NCBI RefSeq assembly: GCF_028476545.1 | Contig: NW_026732721.1 | Coordinates: 124,001-188,000, forward strand | Direction of reading: 5' to 3' | Source of the DNA: Physella acuta | Taxonomy: Eukaryota > Mollusca > Gastropoda > Physidae | Length of the DNA stretch: 64,000 bases | Shown here: positions 22,555 through 32,984 of the stretch, piece after piece | How positions within the stretch are numbered: position 1 is the stretch's first letter | How the letters are laid out: each line of letters begins with the position of its first letter | Translations under genes and position numbers: made by a program | Notes under the pieces: generated by a model | What the model was told of the DNA's origin: nothing | Database searches by the model: none | Seen by the model: the letters and a program-made list of their open reading frames with translations, nothing else

Positions 22555-23515
22555 GTGTCACATTCATAGTACTTTACCTCAGGAGAGTGAAACATTCATA
22601 GTACTTTATCTCAGGAGTGTCACATTCATAGTACTTTACCTCAGGAGAGTGTCACATTCATAGTACTTTACCTCAGGAGAGTGTCACATTCATAGTACTT
22701 TACCTCGGGAGTGTCACATTCATAGTACTTTACCTCAGGAGAGTGTCACATTCATAGTACTTTACCTCAGGAGAGTGTCACATGCATAGTACTTTACCTC
22801 AGGAGAGTGTCTCATTCATAGTACTTTACCTCAGGAGAGTGTCACATGCATAGTACTTTACCTCAGGAGAGTGTCACATTCATAGTACTTTACCTCAGGA
22901 GAGTGTCACATGCATAGTACTTTACCTCAGGAGAGTGTCTCATTCATAGTACTTTACCTCAGGAGAGTGTCACATGCATAGTACTTTACCTCAGGAGAGT
23001 GTCACATGCATAGTACTTTACCTCAGGAGAGTGTCACATTCATAGTACTTTACCTCGGGAGTGTCACATTCATAGTACTTTACCTCAGGAGAGTGTCACA
23101 TTCATAGTACTTTACCTCAGGAGAGTGTCACATGCATAGTACTTTACCTCAGGAGAGTGTCTCATTCATAGTACTTTACCTCAGGAGAGTGTCACATGCA
23201 TAGTACTTTACCTCAGGAGAGTGTCACATGCATAGTACTTTACCTCAGGAGAGTGTCACATGCATAGTACTTTACCTCAGGAGAGTGTCACATGCATAGT
23301 ACTTTACCTCAGGAGAGTGTCTCATGCATAGTACTTTACCTCAGGAGAGTGTCACATTCATAGTACTTTACCTCAGGAGAGTGACACATTCTAAGTACTT
23401 TACCTCAGGAGAGTGACACATTCTAAGTACTTTACCTCAGGAGAGTGACACATTCATAGTACTTTACCTCAGGAGAGTATCACATTCATAGTACTTTACC
23501 TCAGGAGTACAGGAA
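22555..23515. repeat. 32-bp satellite (CATTCATAGTACTTTACCTC)
   Basis: About 30 units read CATTCATAGTACTTTACCTC AGGAGAGTGTCA. Variants CATGCATAG, CTCATTCATAG and CCTCGGGA recur. The CCTCGGGA variant appears at about 22,705 and 23,055, about 350 bp apart, indicating an 11-unit block duplication. Confidence 0.95.
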
Positions 23516-25589
23516 TGTGTCTTGTTCATAGTATTTAAGTAAGCTCAAGGCTATACGATATATAGTATTTAGTTAAGCTCAGGTTTATGGATGCTTTCTA
23601 GTCGTGGATATTAAACTCAACTCCTTGGAGTTTGCCAATAATGGTATCTTAGCTCTGAGCTTTTTGTGTTTTTCATTCCGAGTTCTTAGCTCTGGATTTT
23701 TTGCGTGTGTTTAACTTCGAGGGCTTAGCTTTGGAATTTTGCATGTGTTTCACTCCGAGGGCTTAGCTCCGGCTTGTGTAAATGTGGCTGTCTTTGCTGT
23801 CTGGTACTTAACCTGACGTGTGTGTGGTTGCTGTAGTCAAGCTGTTGTACAGCCCTGTGGTTTGTGCGCCTGTTTATGATACAACTTGGTGTACCATCTG
23901 TTTACGTTCGCTAAACTCTATTAAACTTTTGTTCGCTAAGTACATAATCGCTGACTATACACAAAGTGCATAACTCTGAATACTGTATATGTAAGTAAAC
24001 AGTTATAAAATATTCAGACTTTCTACATTTTAATTCGTGTTTACTTCGATGAATCATGAGTTATATAAAACGATGAGTCAATATTAAAGGCCGTTAACTC
24101 TTCTACAATTACTGGTGAAACACCTAATTATTCATTCCCTTGTATTCATCAGTAGATCAGCAATCGATTGTTCGATCTAGAAGTTGTCTCTCAATAATCG
24201 TCTCCTTATTTAAAATTATTTTCTGAAATTAGAAATCCGTAGATATCCTGTTTCAAAAAACAACACCTTTAAAAATTTTTTTTTTTAGTTTATTTAAAAA
24301 ATGCACAACAAAATGCTGACTGTGCAATTTTCTGTTGTTATATTTTTAATGCCTGATGTAATCTTATTGAATTCTTCTTTTAAAGTCGCAAGCGACTATA
24401 CCGTCAGATCGAAAAAAAAAATAATGCGATGGGGAAATTCCGATCTATTTTTAGCCGTAGATACTGAAGCTGTGTTGTATTGATTTGCTGGATAACAGAC
24501 GCGTGTAGCAGATGTGGGTGGGGTGTGTCCAGTTTTAATTCAATCAAACTTACACGGGAGGGTAATGGGTACACAGGAGGGTCAAGATTGGCGTCTAGAT
24601 GTTGATGTGTCTAGATGTTGATGTGTCTAGGTTGAGATGTGTCTAGATGGATACATATCACCAGCTTAGATCTAGACAAGTGATTGTTACAGTTTCTGTG
24701 ACGTAATTACATTATGGATCGTTTACCGTGTGATTAATACTTTTACCTCATTGTTTCCGTGGATGTTTATTTCCGACGTCGCGGTAATTTCCGACAGGTA
24801 GGAAAGCTAGATTAATGTGGATTATGTTCACAATTTTGTGATTGATAAACGTTAACATCGATTATCTGCATACTCATGGTTAATGAAAGATAGCGAGAAG
24901 GATTAGTTGTTCATTAGATATCTTTACTGGTTTATGTAATGGTACAAATTTAAAACGGTATCTTTAAAAATATGTTTTCTATAGCGACTTTCTATAAAAT
25001 GTTTCTAATTATATTATTCGATTAGTATTTTTTTTTTCTTAATACCTATGTGTAATAAAGAACTTCTAACACAATGTGAATGATAAAACGAGGCATTTGA
25101 ACATTTGTTCATATAACAGGCGTTATATCGATAAACGATTCAGGTTAGCAAATAATAGCTGGCAAATAATGGATAGTAAATAAAGGCTGTAACCGATAAT
25201 GAAGCAAAAAAGACATTGTTCGATATAACATTTTTAGGCGAAATCTTTACCTAACTTATTTCAGGACAATGTAAATTTTAAAATTCCCGCAAATATTGAA
25301 TATTTTAAACTTGTGAACATGAGGTCCATAATTCATCTAGCTCGTCTAGCTCCTATATACCCTCGCATTTTAAAGGCACACCTACGTGTTCATTGACTAC
25401 CATTTTGTTACGAAGGGTTCTAGTTCGGGGAGTTTGATGATCAATTTCAAATCTTTTGCTGAATGCGCACAATTTGATTGGTTGATAAAATCAAAACAAG
25501 GGTGTCACGTGTGCCTTTGGGCTATGTTCGCATTCGTGTCCAAGGGAGGTAATTGTATTAGGCGACGTCAGTTTTTCAGGGGATGTAAC
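23516..25589. other. Non-genic AT-rich stretch
   Basis: Degenerate copies of TTAGCTCTGAGCTTTTTG and TTTCACTCCGAGGGC lie at 23,585-23,770. The remainder has no coding evidence; short frames at 24,301 and 25,386 lack domains. Confidence 0.45.
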
Positions 25590-25765
25590 TGTTTTTAGGG
25601 AGCGTGTTTCATTGATGTAACTGTTTTTAGGGAGCGTGTTTCAAGGGATGTAACTGTTTTTTGGGGCGTGTTTCAGGGGAAGTAACTGTTTTACCGTAAG
25701 TGTTACGTGATATAACTGTTTTAGAGGGGTAACTAGTTCTTTGATACAATTCTTTTACTGGGGTT
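25590..25765. repeat. Minisatellite of about 35 bp (GATGTAACTGTTTTTAGGGA)
   Basis: About five decaying units with GATGTAACTGTTTTTAGGGA and GCGTGTTTCA. Confidence 0.75.
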
Positions 25766-26559
25766 AGAAGTTTTCATGTTTTGGGGAGTGCATAAGTTTC
25801 TTATTTTATCCCCCTTTAATGTCTTATTTAATTAAATTAGCGTCACATTATTTCTGCAAGAACATTGCTGTCACATGTTTCATAAAATAAGCATCAAATA
25901 TTGAACCCTTTCATGTGTAAAGAATTAGAGTACATCCCAGAAATGTGACCCCCCCGGGCACACGAAGACTCGCCGGTTGACTCACGTTGAGTCAGCCGGT
26001 AAACAAGGCGACACCAGGCTGTAAGCACTCACCCACACCATCTGTTCCCACTCACCAGACGCACGTGCAATCGATATCCCCACACACACACACACCGCAC
26101 ACAACACTCGCACACCGTCACGCCTCACTGCAAGCGTGTGGTGTTTTAAAATTGTTTCACGGCTATCCGGATTAAAGTTTAATACTTAATCCTAACTGAC
26201 GAACAAATTAGTTAGCGTATTGTGACATGAAGATTAAAAACTGACCTGAAACTGTTGAATCGATTATTCATTTTATTATCGATACCCTAGAACACGCTGT
26301 AGTTTTTTTACATTGAAGTTACATGGATTTGATAACAGATGGTGCGAATACGATTCCACGTGAATGTAGAAATTCAATATGGGATAAATCATAATAGTGG
26401 TAACACCATTGTATAGAATGTTTTATAAAGTGTAAAACGTGGTTATAATAACAAGATATCTATGTGTTTGTGTCTGTGTTTTTTATCTGTGTTAATATTA
26501 GCATTTTTTTTAGCTAGGCGGGCAAATGTAGTTAGATACACTTCAAGCTGGGGAAGACA
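25766..26559. other. Spacer without gene
   Basis: No gene or element is recognised. A CACACACACACCGCACACAAC patch lies near 26,083. Confidence 0.4.
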
Positions 26560-26945
26560 TAATTTTCTAACGAACACTGTGTAGTGACTACAAGCAATGT
26601 GTGTCGGTGTCACCCCCCACCTCCCCCATAGCTAGCACTGTGTAATGACTGCAGCAACGTGTGTGTGTGTGGGGGGTGTCACCCCACCCCCACCCCACCC
26701 CCCTAGCTAGCACTGTGTACTGACTACAAGCAATGTGTGTTGGTGTTACCCCCACCCTCTAGCTAGCACTGTGTAGTGACTACATCACCGTGTGTGTGTC
26801 GGGGGGGGGGCACCCCACCCCCACCCCCACCCCCCTAGCTAGCACTGTGTAGTGACTACATCACCGTGTGTATCGGTGTCACCCCACCCCACCCTACCCC
26901 CCTAGCTAGCACTGTGTAGTGACTACATCACCGTGTGTGTCGTTT
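26560..26945. repeat. Repeat of about 57-75 bp (GCTAGCACTGTGTAGTGACT)
   Basis: Five or six units with GCTAGCACTGTGTAGTGACTAC, GTGTGTGTCGG and a variable ACCCCACCCC tract that causes length differences. Confidence 0.85.
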
Positions 26946-27277
26946 CACCCAGGATGAATCCTATCAGTGTGTCGCCAGTTGAGTTGTCAGTGCCGTCTAG
27001 ACTGTGACAGATATGTTATGACACTGATAAGGATTAGGATACGTTACGTTTGATAAATGTTACATACAACCCCCCCCCCCCCCCCAACACACCCAACCAA
27101 ACTCTGAGGAGATGTGTCAACCAGTCTTAAAGATGTGTAGGCGTTTTATATTTTGTATCCTCTCTGTTATCAGTAGAGAAAGTAGAAACGGGATGTTAAA
27201 AACATTTTATAACGTTAGTTTGGGTCGTAAGGTGTTGTGATGTATGGTGTTGTGTTGTGTTGTATTGTGTTGTGTTC
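26946..27277. other. Spacer without gene
   Basis: Unremarkable, with a C run at 27,071-27,085 and TGTTGTGTTGT near 27,245 leading into the TTAGG tract. Confidence 0.4.
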
Positions 27278-27486
27278 CGTTAGGTTAAGTTAGGTTAGGT
27301 TAGGTTAGGTTAGTTAGGTTAGGTTAGGTTAGGTTAGGTTAGGTTAGGTTAGGTTAGGTTAGGTTAGGTTAGGTTAGGTTAGGTTAGGTTAGGTTAGGTT
27401 AGGTTAGGTTAGGTTAGGTTAGGTTAGGTTAGGTTAGGTTAGGTTAGGTTAGGTTAGGTTAGGTTAGGTTAGGTTAGGTTAGGTTA
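27278..27486. repeat. Interstitial (TTAGG)n tract
   Basis: About 40 nearly perfect GGTTA/TTAGG pentamers, with one short irregularity near 27,310. TTAGG is the arthropod-type telomere repeat, whereas most molluscs are reported to use TTAGGG. Here it is internal and could be a simple pentanucleotide microsatellite grown from the neighbouring TGTTG/GTTAAG sequence. Confidence 0.95.
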
Positions 27487-28245
27487 GATTGGTGTGTGTA
27501 TGTATACATATGTATATATTTATATAAATATGAGGTTCAGACTTGTTAGTTTGTTCCTTGTGCCGGCAGAAAACGCTACACCTCTGTATCAAGATTTAGT
27601 TGTTTTTTTTTATCAGCACACCGTTTACCTTCACGCAAATCTAGGGATGGGTATAGGAGTCGTTTGTCGGGGGTCGGGGGGGGGGGGGTAATCTGTTGGA
27701 CGGGAAACCCCGGGGTCTTGTGACATAAGCCACAAGCCGGAAACAGATGTAACGCGCTATTTCCGCTGCAGTCACGTTGCATTTGGGGATTCGTCAAGGG
27801 AAAACGCGTCATAATCGATGTAAACTTAATCATATTCGTCCAGTTGTCACAGATGAACGTTAGCCAACTTGTTGCAAATTATTTTTTTTTATGTATTGGT
27901 AATCTATCGCCATTTATTTATTTATTTATTTTTGGTGGATTGCATGTCTTTTCTTCGCAATAGTACTTAGTTGATGCGGGAAAACATTTGATATTTTTGG
28001 AAATATTTTGATATTTTTGGAAATAATTTGATTACTTCTTGAGTCTCCGAAAAAGTTGTGTTTTTAATATTTGGAAAGTGTTCTTTAGTCAAAATGCTTT
28101 TTCTTATTAGGGAGGATAGTCTGAGTGATTTTAAGATTACAAAAACAGATGGAGTGCAGTACCATTTTGTTGTGTTTTCAGTGCGTGTTAGATCACAGCA
28201 TTATAACTGACAAAAAATTGTGCTGAATGTTCTGAACTTGGAATA
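27487..28245 (+). promoter_or_regulatory. Upstream region of the PLEKHG5-like gene
   Basis: No clear TATA box is seen close to the coding start. A TTTGTTGTGTTTTCAG acceptor-like sequence ends at 28,181, so the coding exon may be preceded by an untranslated exon spliced there (inference). The last in-frame stop before the chosen ATG is TAA at 28,204-28,206. GATATTTTTGGAAAT is duplicated near 27,990-28,025. A G run lies at 27,677-27,688. Confidence 0.3.
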
Positions 28246-29826
28246 ATGAGTCTAAGCAGAGCGAAGCAGAAGCTGATTGGCTCGTTTTCAAAACGGAAAA
28301 AATTGAAATCCGTCCCCATTGACCTTGACATTCCGCCTCCGTTACCAAAGTCAAGGCCACCGATTCCAGACTTCTCCCCGCGCGATGAGGAAACAGTGTA
28401 CCTCGTGTCTTCTACGTCACTTCCGTCTCTACCCACCCAGTCTCCGACCTCGGACATGCAAACATGCAGGTCAGCCTCCATATCGTCGCTCGACCACGCC
28501 CACCAAAGTGTTTTCCGGTTCGATGAAGCGGCTACCCTCGGCTACACTACGGGTCAGATGTGGCCGATAGACGAAACAGCAACTTCATCATACTCTATCT
28601 CAGCACATCAACCTAGTCCCTATGGTCATCAACTTAGTCCCACCGAACATCAACACAGCCCCGCCTCCTATCAACATAGCGGCTCTGTTTATCAACACGG
28701 ATTATCAACTCACCCAAGCCAAGCTCCGCCCTTACCTACGTCATGGCCCCTACGTGATATCGCTAACACGCTTGAATTCCAAGCGTCGACCGGGCAATGT
28801 ACCACAGACCATCAGAAAACTCCAAGTACCCCAAAATCATTCACCACCAATTCTCACACCGCCACCACCCCTCCTGCATGTGTAAAAGAAAAAGTCTTAT
28901 CCATTCATAAAGGTCACTACACGCTGCACGACAGTTCAAGCGTGAGTACTCCACCGGTCAATGGATTAAGGTACCACAACACCACGCAATTTCCCACCGA
29001 CGATGTGTTCCCATCTGTTTCGTCTGGCGGTTCTGACGTAACTAGTTCGTATAATGACAATGTTTTCGAAACTGATTTCGAGAGGGAAAATTCTAAAGAT
29101 GAATTCGGAATGGGACGCTTTACAGTATCTAGTCTTTCAGCTGGTGTTAGTGGTAGTACTAGCACCAATTTTCCAGAAACTCGCATTGGAGAAACATTGT
29201 ATGGAGAAACGGAATCAGTCGAAACGACAGATGCTCAGAAATTAAACGATTCTTTTTCGGAATTGCCTAAAATTCCCCGGATGGACAGTTCGGTTTTGAA
29301 AAAAGTTCAGTTTTTCGAGAATTTTTTCGACTCCAGTCCTACGCTCAGCCCAGGGGTCAGTCCAGGTGTGACGAAGAACGTCACGCCGCCGTCGTCTGCT
29401 AACCGATGTCTCTCGCCTGACACCGTTCAGACAACCCGCTCCGGAAAAGGTCACCGGAAACAACTTTCGTTATGGGTCAGCCCGAGTTCGAAAGCCGTCG
29501 AGACGGTGTCTAACTCGTGTAGACTGAACCCTCTGGTCGAGACGGCATCGAACCCTGTTAGACCGAACCCTCTGGTCGAGATGGTATCGAACCCTGCTAG
29601 ATCAAACCCCCTGAAAACTGGTTTAGCACCAAGAGTCTCCCAAGACTCAAGTCTTCGACTGAACTTCAGCAAGTTCCGGAGGTCGGAATCCATCCCGGAA
29701 GCAGCCATCTTATGTACCTGTGGGGAGATTCGCGAGACAAGTTCAAGGCCGTCGTGTTCGTGTGCAATGGATTACCCTGATCCCAGCGGATATGTTAATG
29801 GATTTGTGACGTCACCTACACAACAG
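28246..29826 (+). CDS. PLEKHG5: PLEKHG5-like RhoGEF, coding exon 1 (long N-terminal region)
   Basis: This is the first recognised coding exon of a Rho guanine-nucleotide exchange factor of the PLEKHG5 (Syx/Tech) family; assignment comes from the downstream exons, to which it joins in phase 0. It has 527 codons from the ATG at 28,246, with an in-frame TAA just upstream and the GT donor at 29,827. The N-terminus is basic (KQKLIGSFSKRKKLK). A proline-rich stretch, IPPPLPKSRPPIPDF, lies around residues 29-43 and could bind SH3 domains (inference). A His/Gln/Ser/Pro region with QHSP-like repeats lies near residues 120-155. Tandem NPLVETASNPVRPNPLVEM repeats lie near residues 425-460, and a CTC...CSC cysteine cluster lies just before the donor. 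The rest is Ser/Thr-rich and probably disordered. It is much longer than the N-terminus I recall for vertebrate PLEKHG5 and I recognise no homology within it. Confidence 0.8.
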
Positions 29827-30518
29827 GTAAACGAGGTCGTTAGATTTTGGTTAATTACTCACCTAAACGTAAACCAAGTCTTTTGTTAACTTATACATGT
29901 AAAGTGGGGTTTGAAGATGAAAAATACGTTCATGCCTTTCAGAATTATTGCGTTCCGGTAGTTCATTTTTAATTCCACAGGTATAGAAATAGTGTTAGAA
30001 TTATTCTAGTGCTAAACGTCATTACTATGCTTAGGGTTAGCCTAAGCATTTGCTTGATGACTAGCCACTATACATAAATTATACAGGATAACGCGATTAA
30101 ACCTGCAGATCAAATATATTTCTCTTTAAACTACCATCATCATTTCCCTTTTGTACACAAGACACATGGGGCCGTCACAGAAAGCTCCCTCAGCTTTTGT
30201 CGGTCACCAGCAAATTTTCCTGGCAGTCCCCCATGACAGTGCTGCCTCTGCCAGCTGCTTCCCCACATCTCCGTTGGCCTTCCTGCTTCCATTTTTCTTG
30301 AGGCGTCCAGTTTAGCGCCATTCCTGCGATATCATCTGGACTCGTTCATAAGACGTGCCACATCCAGCGCCATTTTCTTTTTCGTTGTTTTGGGGAAACT
30401 GCTTCCATTTCCATCTCTCCTTGTAGTCTCGTTAGAGCTGGTGTTGGGTCAGCAGATTAGTGTCGAGGTCGGGTGTCACCCCCCCCCCCCAGAGGCGTAG
30501 CACCCCCGTTCAAACTTT

Positions 30519-30917
30519 TTTCTTCTTCTTCTTCTTCGTTCTTAATTATTAGTGTTGAAGGGGATCGAGATTTATCTGCCAGTGGGTTTGAACTCGAGAC
30601 TTTGTTCGAATTTATCAACCATGTGCTTTTTTTTTTTGCCGACTCGGCCACGCCTCCAACACAGTTAAGCGTTACGTGTCAACTGGTTATGCGCCATTGA
30701 GGCCATTGACTCCGATTTCAGCCTGCTTTTCTTTTTGGATTTGCTTCCATAGCCTTTGTCCAACCAAGAACAATCTACAAGGCAGCAGTTGTTTAATTTT
30801 GGATTTGTCTCTCCTAGAAGAGTGGCTGTCCCCAGCTAACGAGCCTCATCCGCCCGAGGGTTCGAACTCGAGACTTTTCGGTTTAGCAACCATGAGCTTT
30901 ACCGACTCGACCACGCC
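30519..30917 (-). mobile_element. Two-headed (dimeric) SINE, family B
   Basis: On the minus strand a tRNA-like head starts at 30,917 (GGCGTGGTCGAGTCGGTAAA, B box CGAGTTCGAACCC) and is followed by a body with CAACTGCTGCCTTGTAG and GGCGCATAACCAGTTGACAC. Directly after GTGTTGGA a second head begins at 30,654 (GGCGTGGCCGAGTCGGC, B-box-like GAGTTCAAACCC). The element then ends in a (GAA)n tail at 30,519-30,540. Other copies (52,052, 62,661) have one head, so this is a dimer or a head insertion. Confidence 0.7.
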
Positions 30918-31089
30918 GACCCCCTGTTCAAACTTTTGATTTGCACCTTCGCCCCGCCCCTCCCCCCCCCCCCCCCCCCCCCCATCGTCAAACTTTCGAT
31001 TTGCACCTCTTAAAACACTATTTCACACTCGAATGAATCACTTATTTAAGTGGAATTATCATTTTTCTCTATATATTTTGCTATTTTTG

Positions 31090-31172
31090 GCCTTAGTGTC
31101 ACCCTCCTAAATGGTGTCACCCGGTGCGGTCCGCACCCCCGCCCCCCCCCCCCCTCTCGCTACGCCTCTGCA
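31090..31172. repeat. Dispersed repeat terminus (GTGTCACCCGGTGCGGTCCG)
   Basis: GTGTCACCCGGTGCGGTCCG, then a C run, then GCTACGCCTCTGCAG. Related fragments are at 30,472-30,512 (GGTGTCACCCCC...AGAGGCGTAGC) and 42,785-42,900 (GTGTCACCCAGTGCGGACC). The family is not identified. Confidence 0.55.
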
Positions 31173-31589
31173 GTAGATGTCTTTTATCTTTCGCAAACAT
31201 TTAGTTTGGGCAGAGTCCAGTGATCTGCTGGTGGCCGTTGTTACTTTCCAGCATTCGTTGAGGTCATTTTGTTTAAAGTTTGCAATTGGTATTGGACTAA
31301 TTGGAGGATATTTTATTCGGTAGCAAGGCTTGCCTAGTTGTTTAGATGCGTGTTTTAATTTCAGGGATACAGTCTCCTTCATAATTGACAATGCTTCCTA
31401 AATAACTTTAAGCCATAAAACATCAAAGTTTATTGTTATAAATGCACATGGACATCACGATGTAATAGTTATCTATTTAATACCTTATGGATTTAGTTTT
31501 TGTCTCTAATGCCAAATTCGATATGATACGTCGCTTAGTCTGATTTTGTCCATTTCATTTTCTACTTCACTATTGCGTGTACTTGCGCG

Positions 31590-31611
31590 TGTGCGAGTGT
31601 GTGTGTGCATA

Positions 31612-31650
<39 letters not shown>

Positions 31651-31655
31651 ATGTG
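31590..31655. repeat. (GT)n microsatellite
   Basis: GTGTGT run with minor CAT interruptions. Confidence 0.9.
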
Positions 31656-32473
31656 TGCTTTGTTAAAAACAGTTAAAATGGTTTTACGTAAATAATAATT
31701 TTATAGCTACTTCCCATGTACAAATTTATTTTAAATAAGGGAGACAATTACTAGCAATGTTAAAAAACGGGGCTAAAGAGTCATATGTTGCTTACTTTTC
31801 AATTAAAACAGAAGTTCACTGTCTAATATTTAATTAAAATGAATACGCTTATTATGGTATGAATATTTTTATATAGTTTATATTAAGTCGAAGGAATTAT
31901 ATTAGCATATAACTATATTTTAAATAGCGAACCAATAGCTTTATGGAATACATAATTTTACATACTGGAAGGTTCATGTTAATCACAGTTACTTTTAATT
32001 TGATAGTCTGTCTATATGCTTTTCTTAAAAATCCCTAATCTATCACAGTTCAACCTACCCAGCCAAATTGCCATGTAATTACACAATTGAATATTCAGGT
32101 TAAAAAATTAAATTGCTATTAGACGTTTTGTATAATATATAAATAAACCATCTTAAAAGAATGAAAGCACATGTCAGAAACACGTATTACTATTGTAAAT
32201 CTGAATCAGTCCTGACCAACCGATGATGAAAACTAAAGCGAATATGACAAGGCAAACTGACGCTATAATTGCTGTAAATTACATGTCTGAGGCACACAAA
32301 AAAAAGAATAATAAATTACCTTCTGGATCCATGAGCAAGATGGCGACTTGCCGATCAATTCAGGTGTGAGTTAAACAGGTTAGGCCTATGCTTTCTAATC
32401 ATCGTTCAGAAGTTAAAGAAACAGAAGTTAGAGAAACAGTTTTTAATTATTACAAACCTTGGCATAGTCGAAT

Positions 32474-32641
<168 letters not shown>

Positions 32642-32645
32642 TGCA

Positions 32646-32730
32646 TGGTGATGGATACCCAACTCACGTTAGGGAAAGTAAAGGTGGCTGGACATAGTGC
32701 CAAGGTCACTGGTGAACTCTACTTCATTTT
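32646..32730 (+). mobile_element. 5'-truncated SINE, family A
   Basis: CCAACTCACGTTAGGGAAAG...GAACTCTACTTCAT matches the body and 3' end of the copy at 20,701-20,915. The tRNA-like head is missing and the (TA)n tract abuts the truncation. Confidence 0.65.
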
Positions 32731-32984
32731 AAAAAAGGTGAAACACTACATCAACAAAATAAACAATTAAAAAATGTATCTACTGGATAACGACGGTAGG
32801 CGTGGCGATGGTACCAGTAACGTGGACATCAATAGAAATGTTTAATCTTTTAACAATTACCCTCCACGATTTTTTCTAATTGTTGTCCTCTGTATCTTAT
32901 TATGTCTAGTCAATAGCTTGTTGTTCCTTAAGGACTTTAGCCGCCGCCATCATCCATCGGGAATGTTCGGTTCTGGTATAGTTT

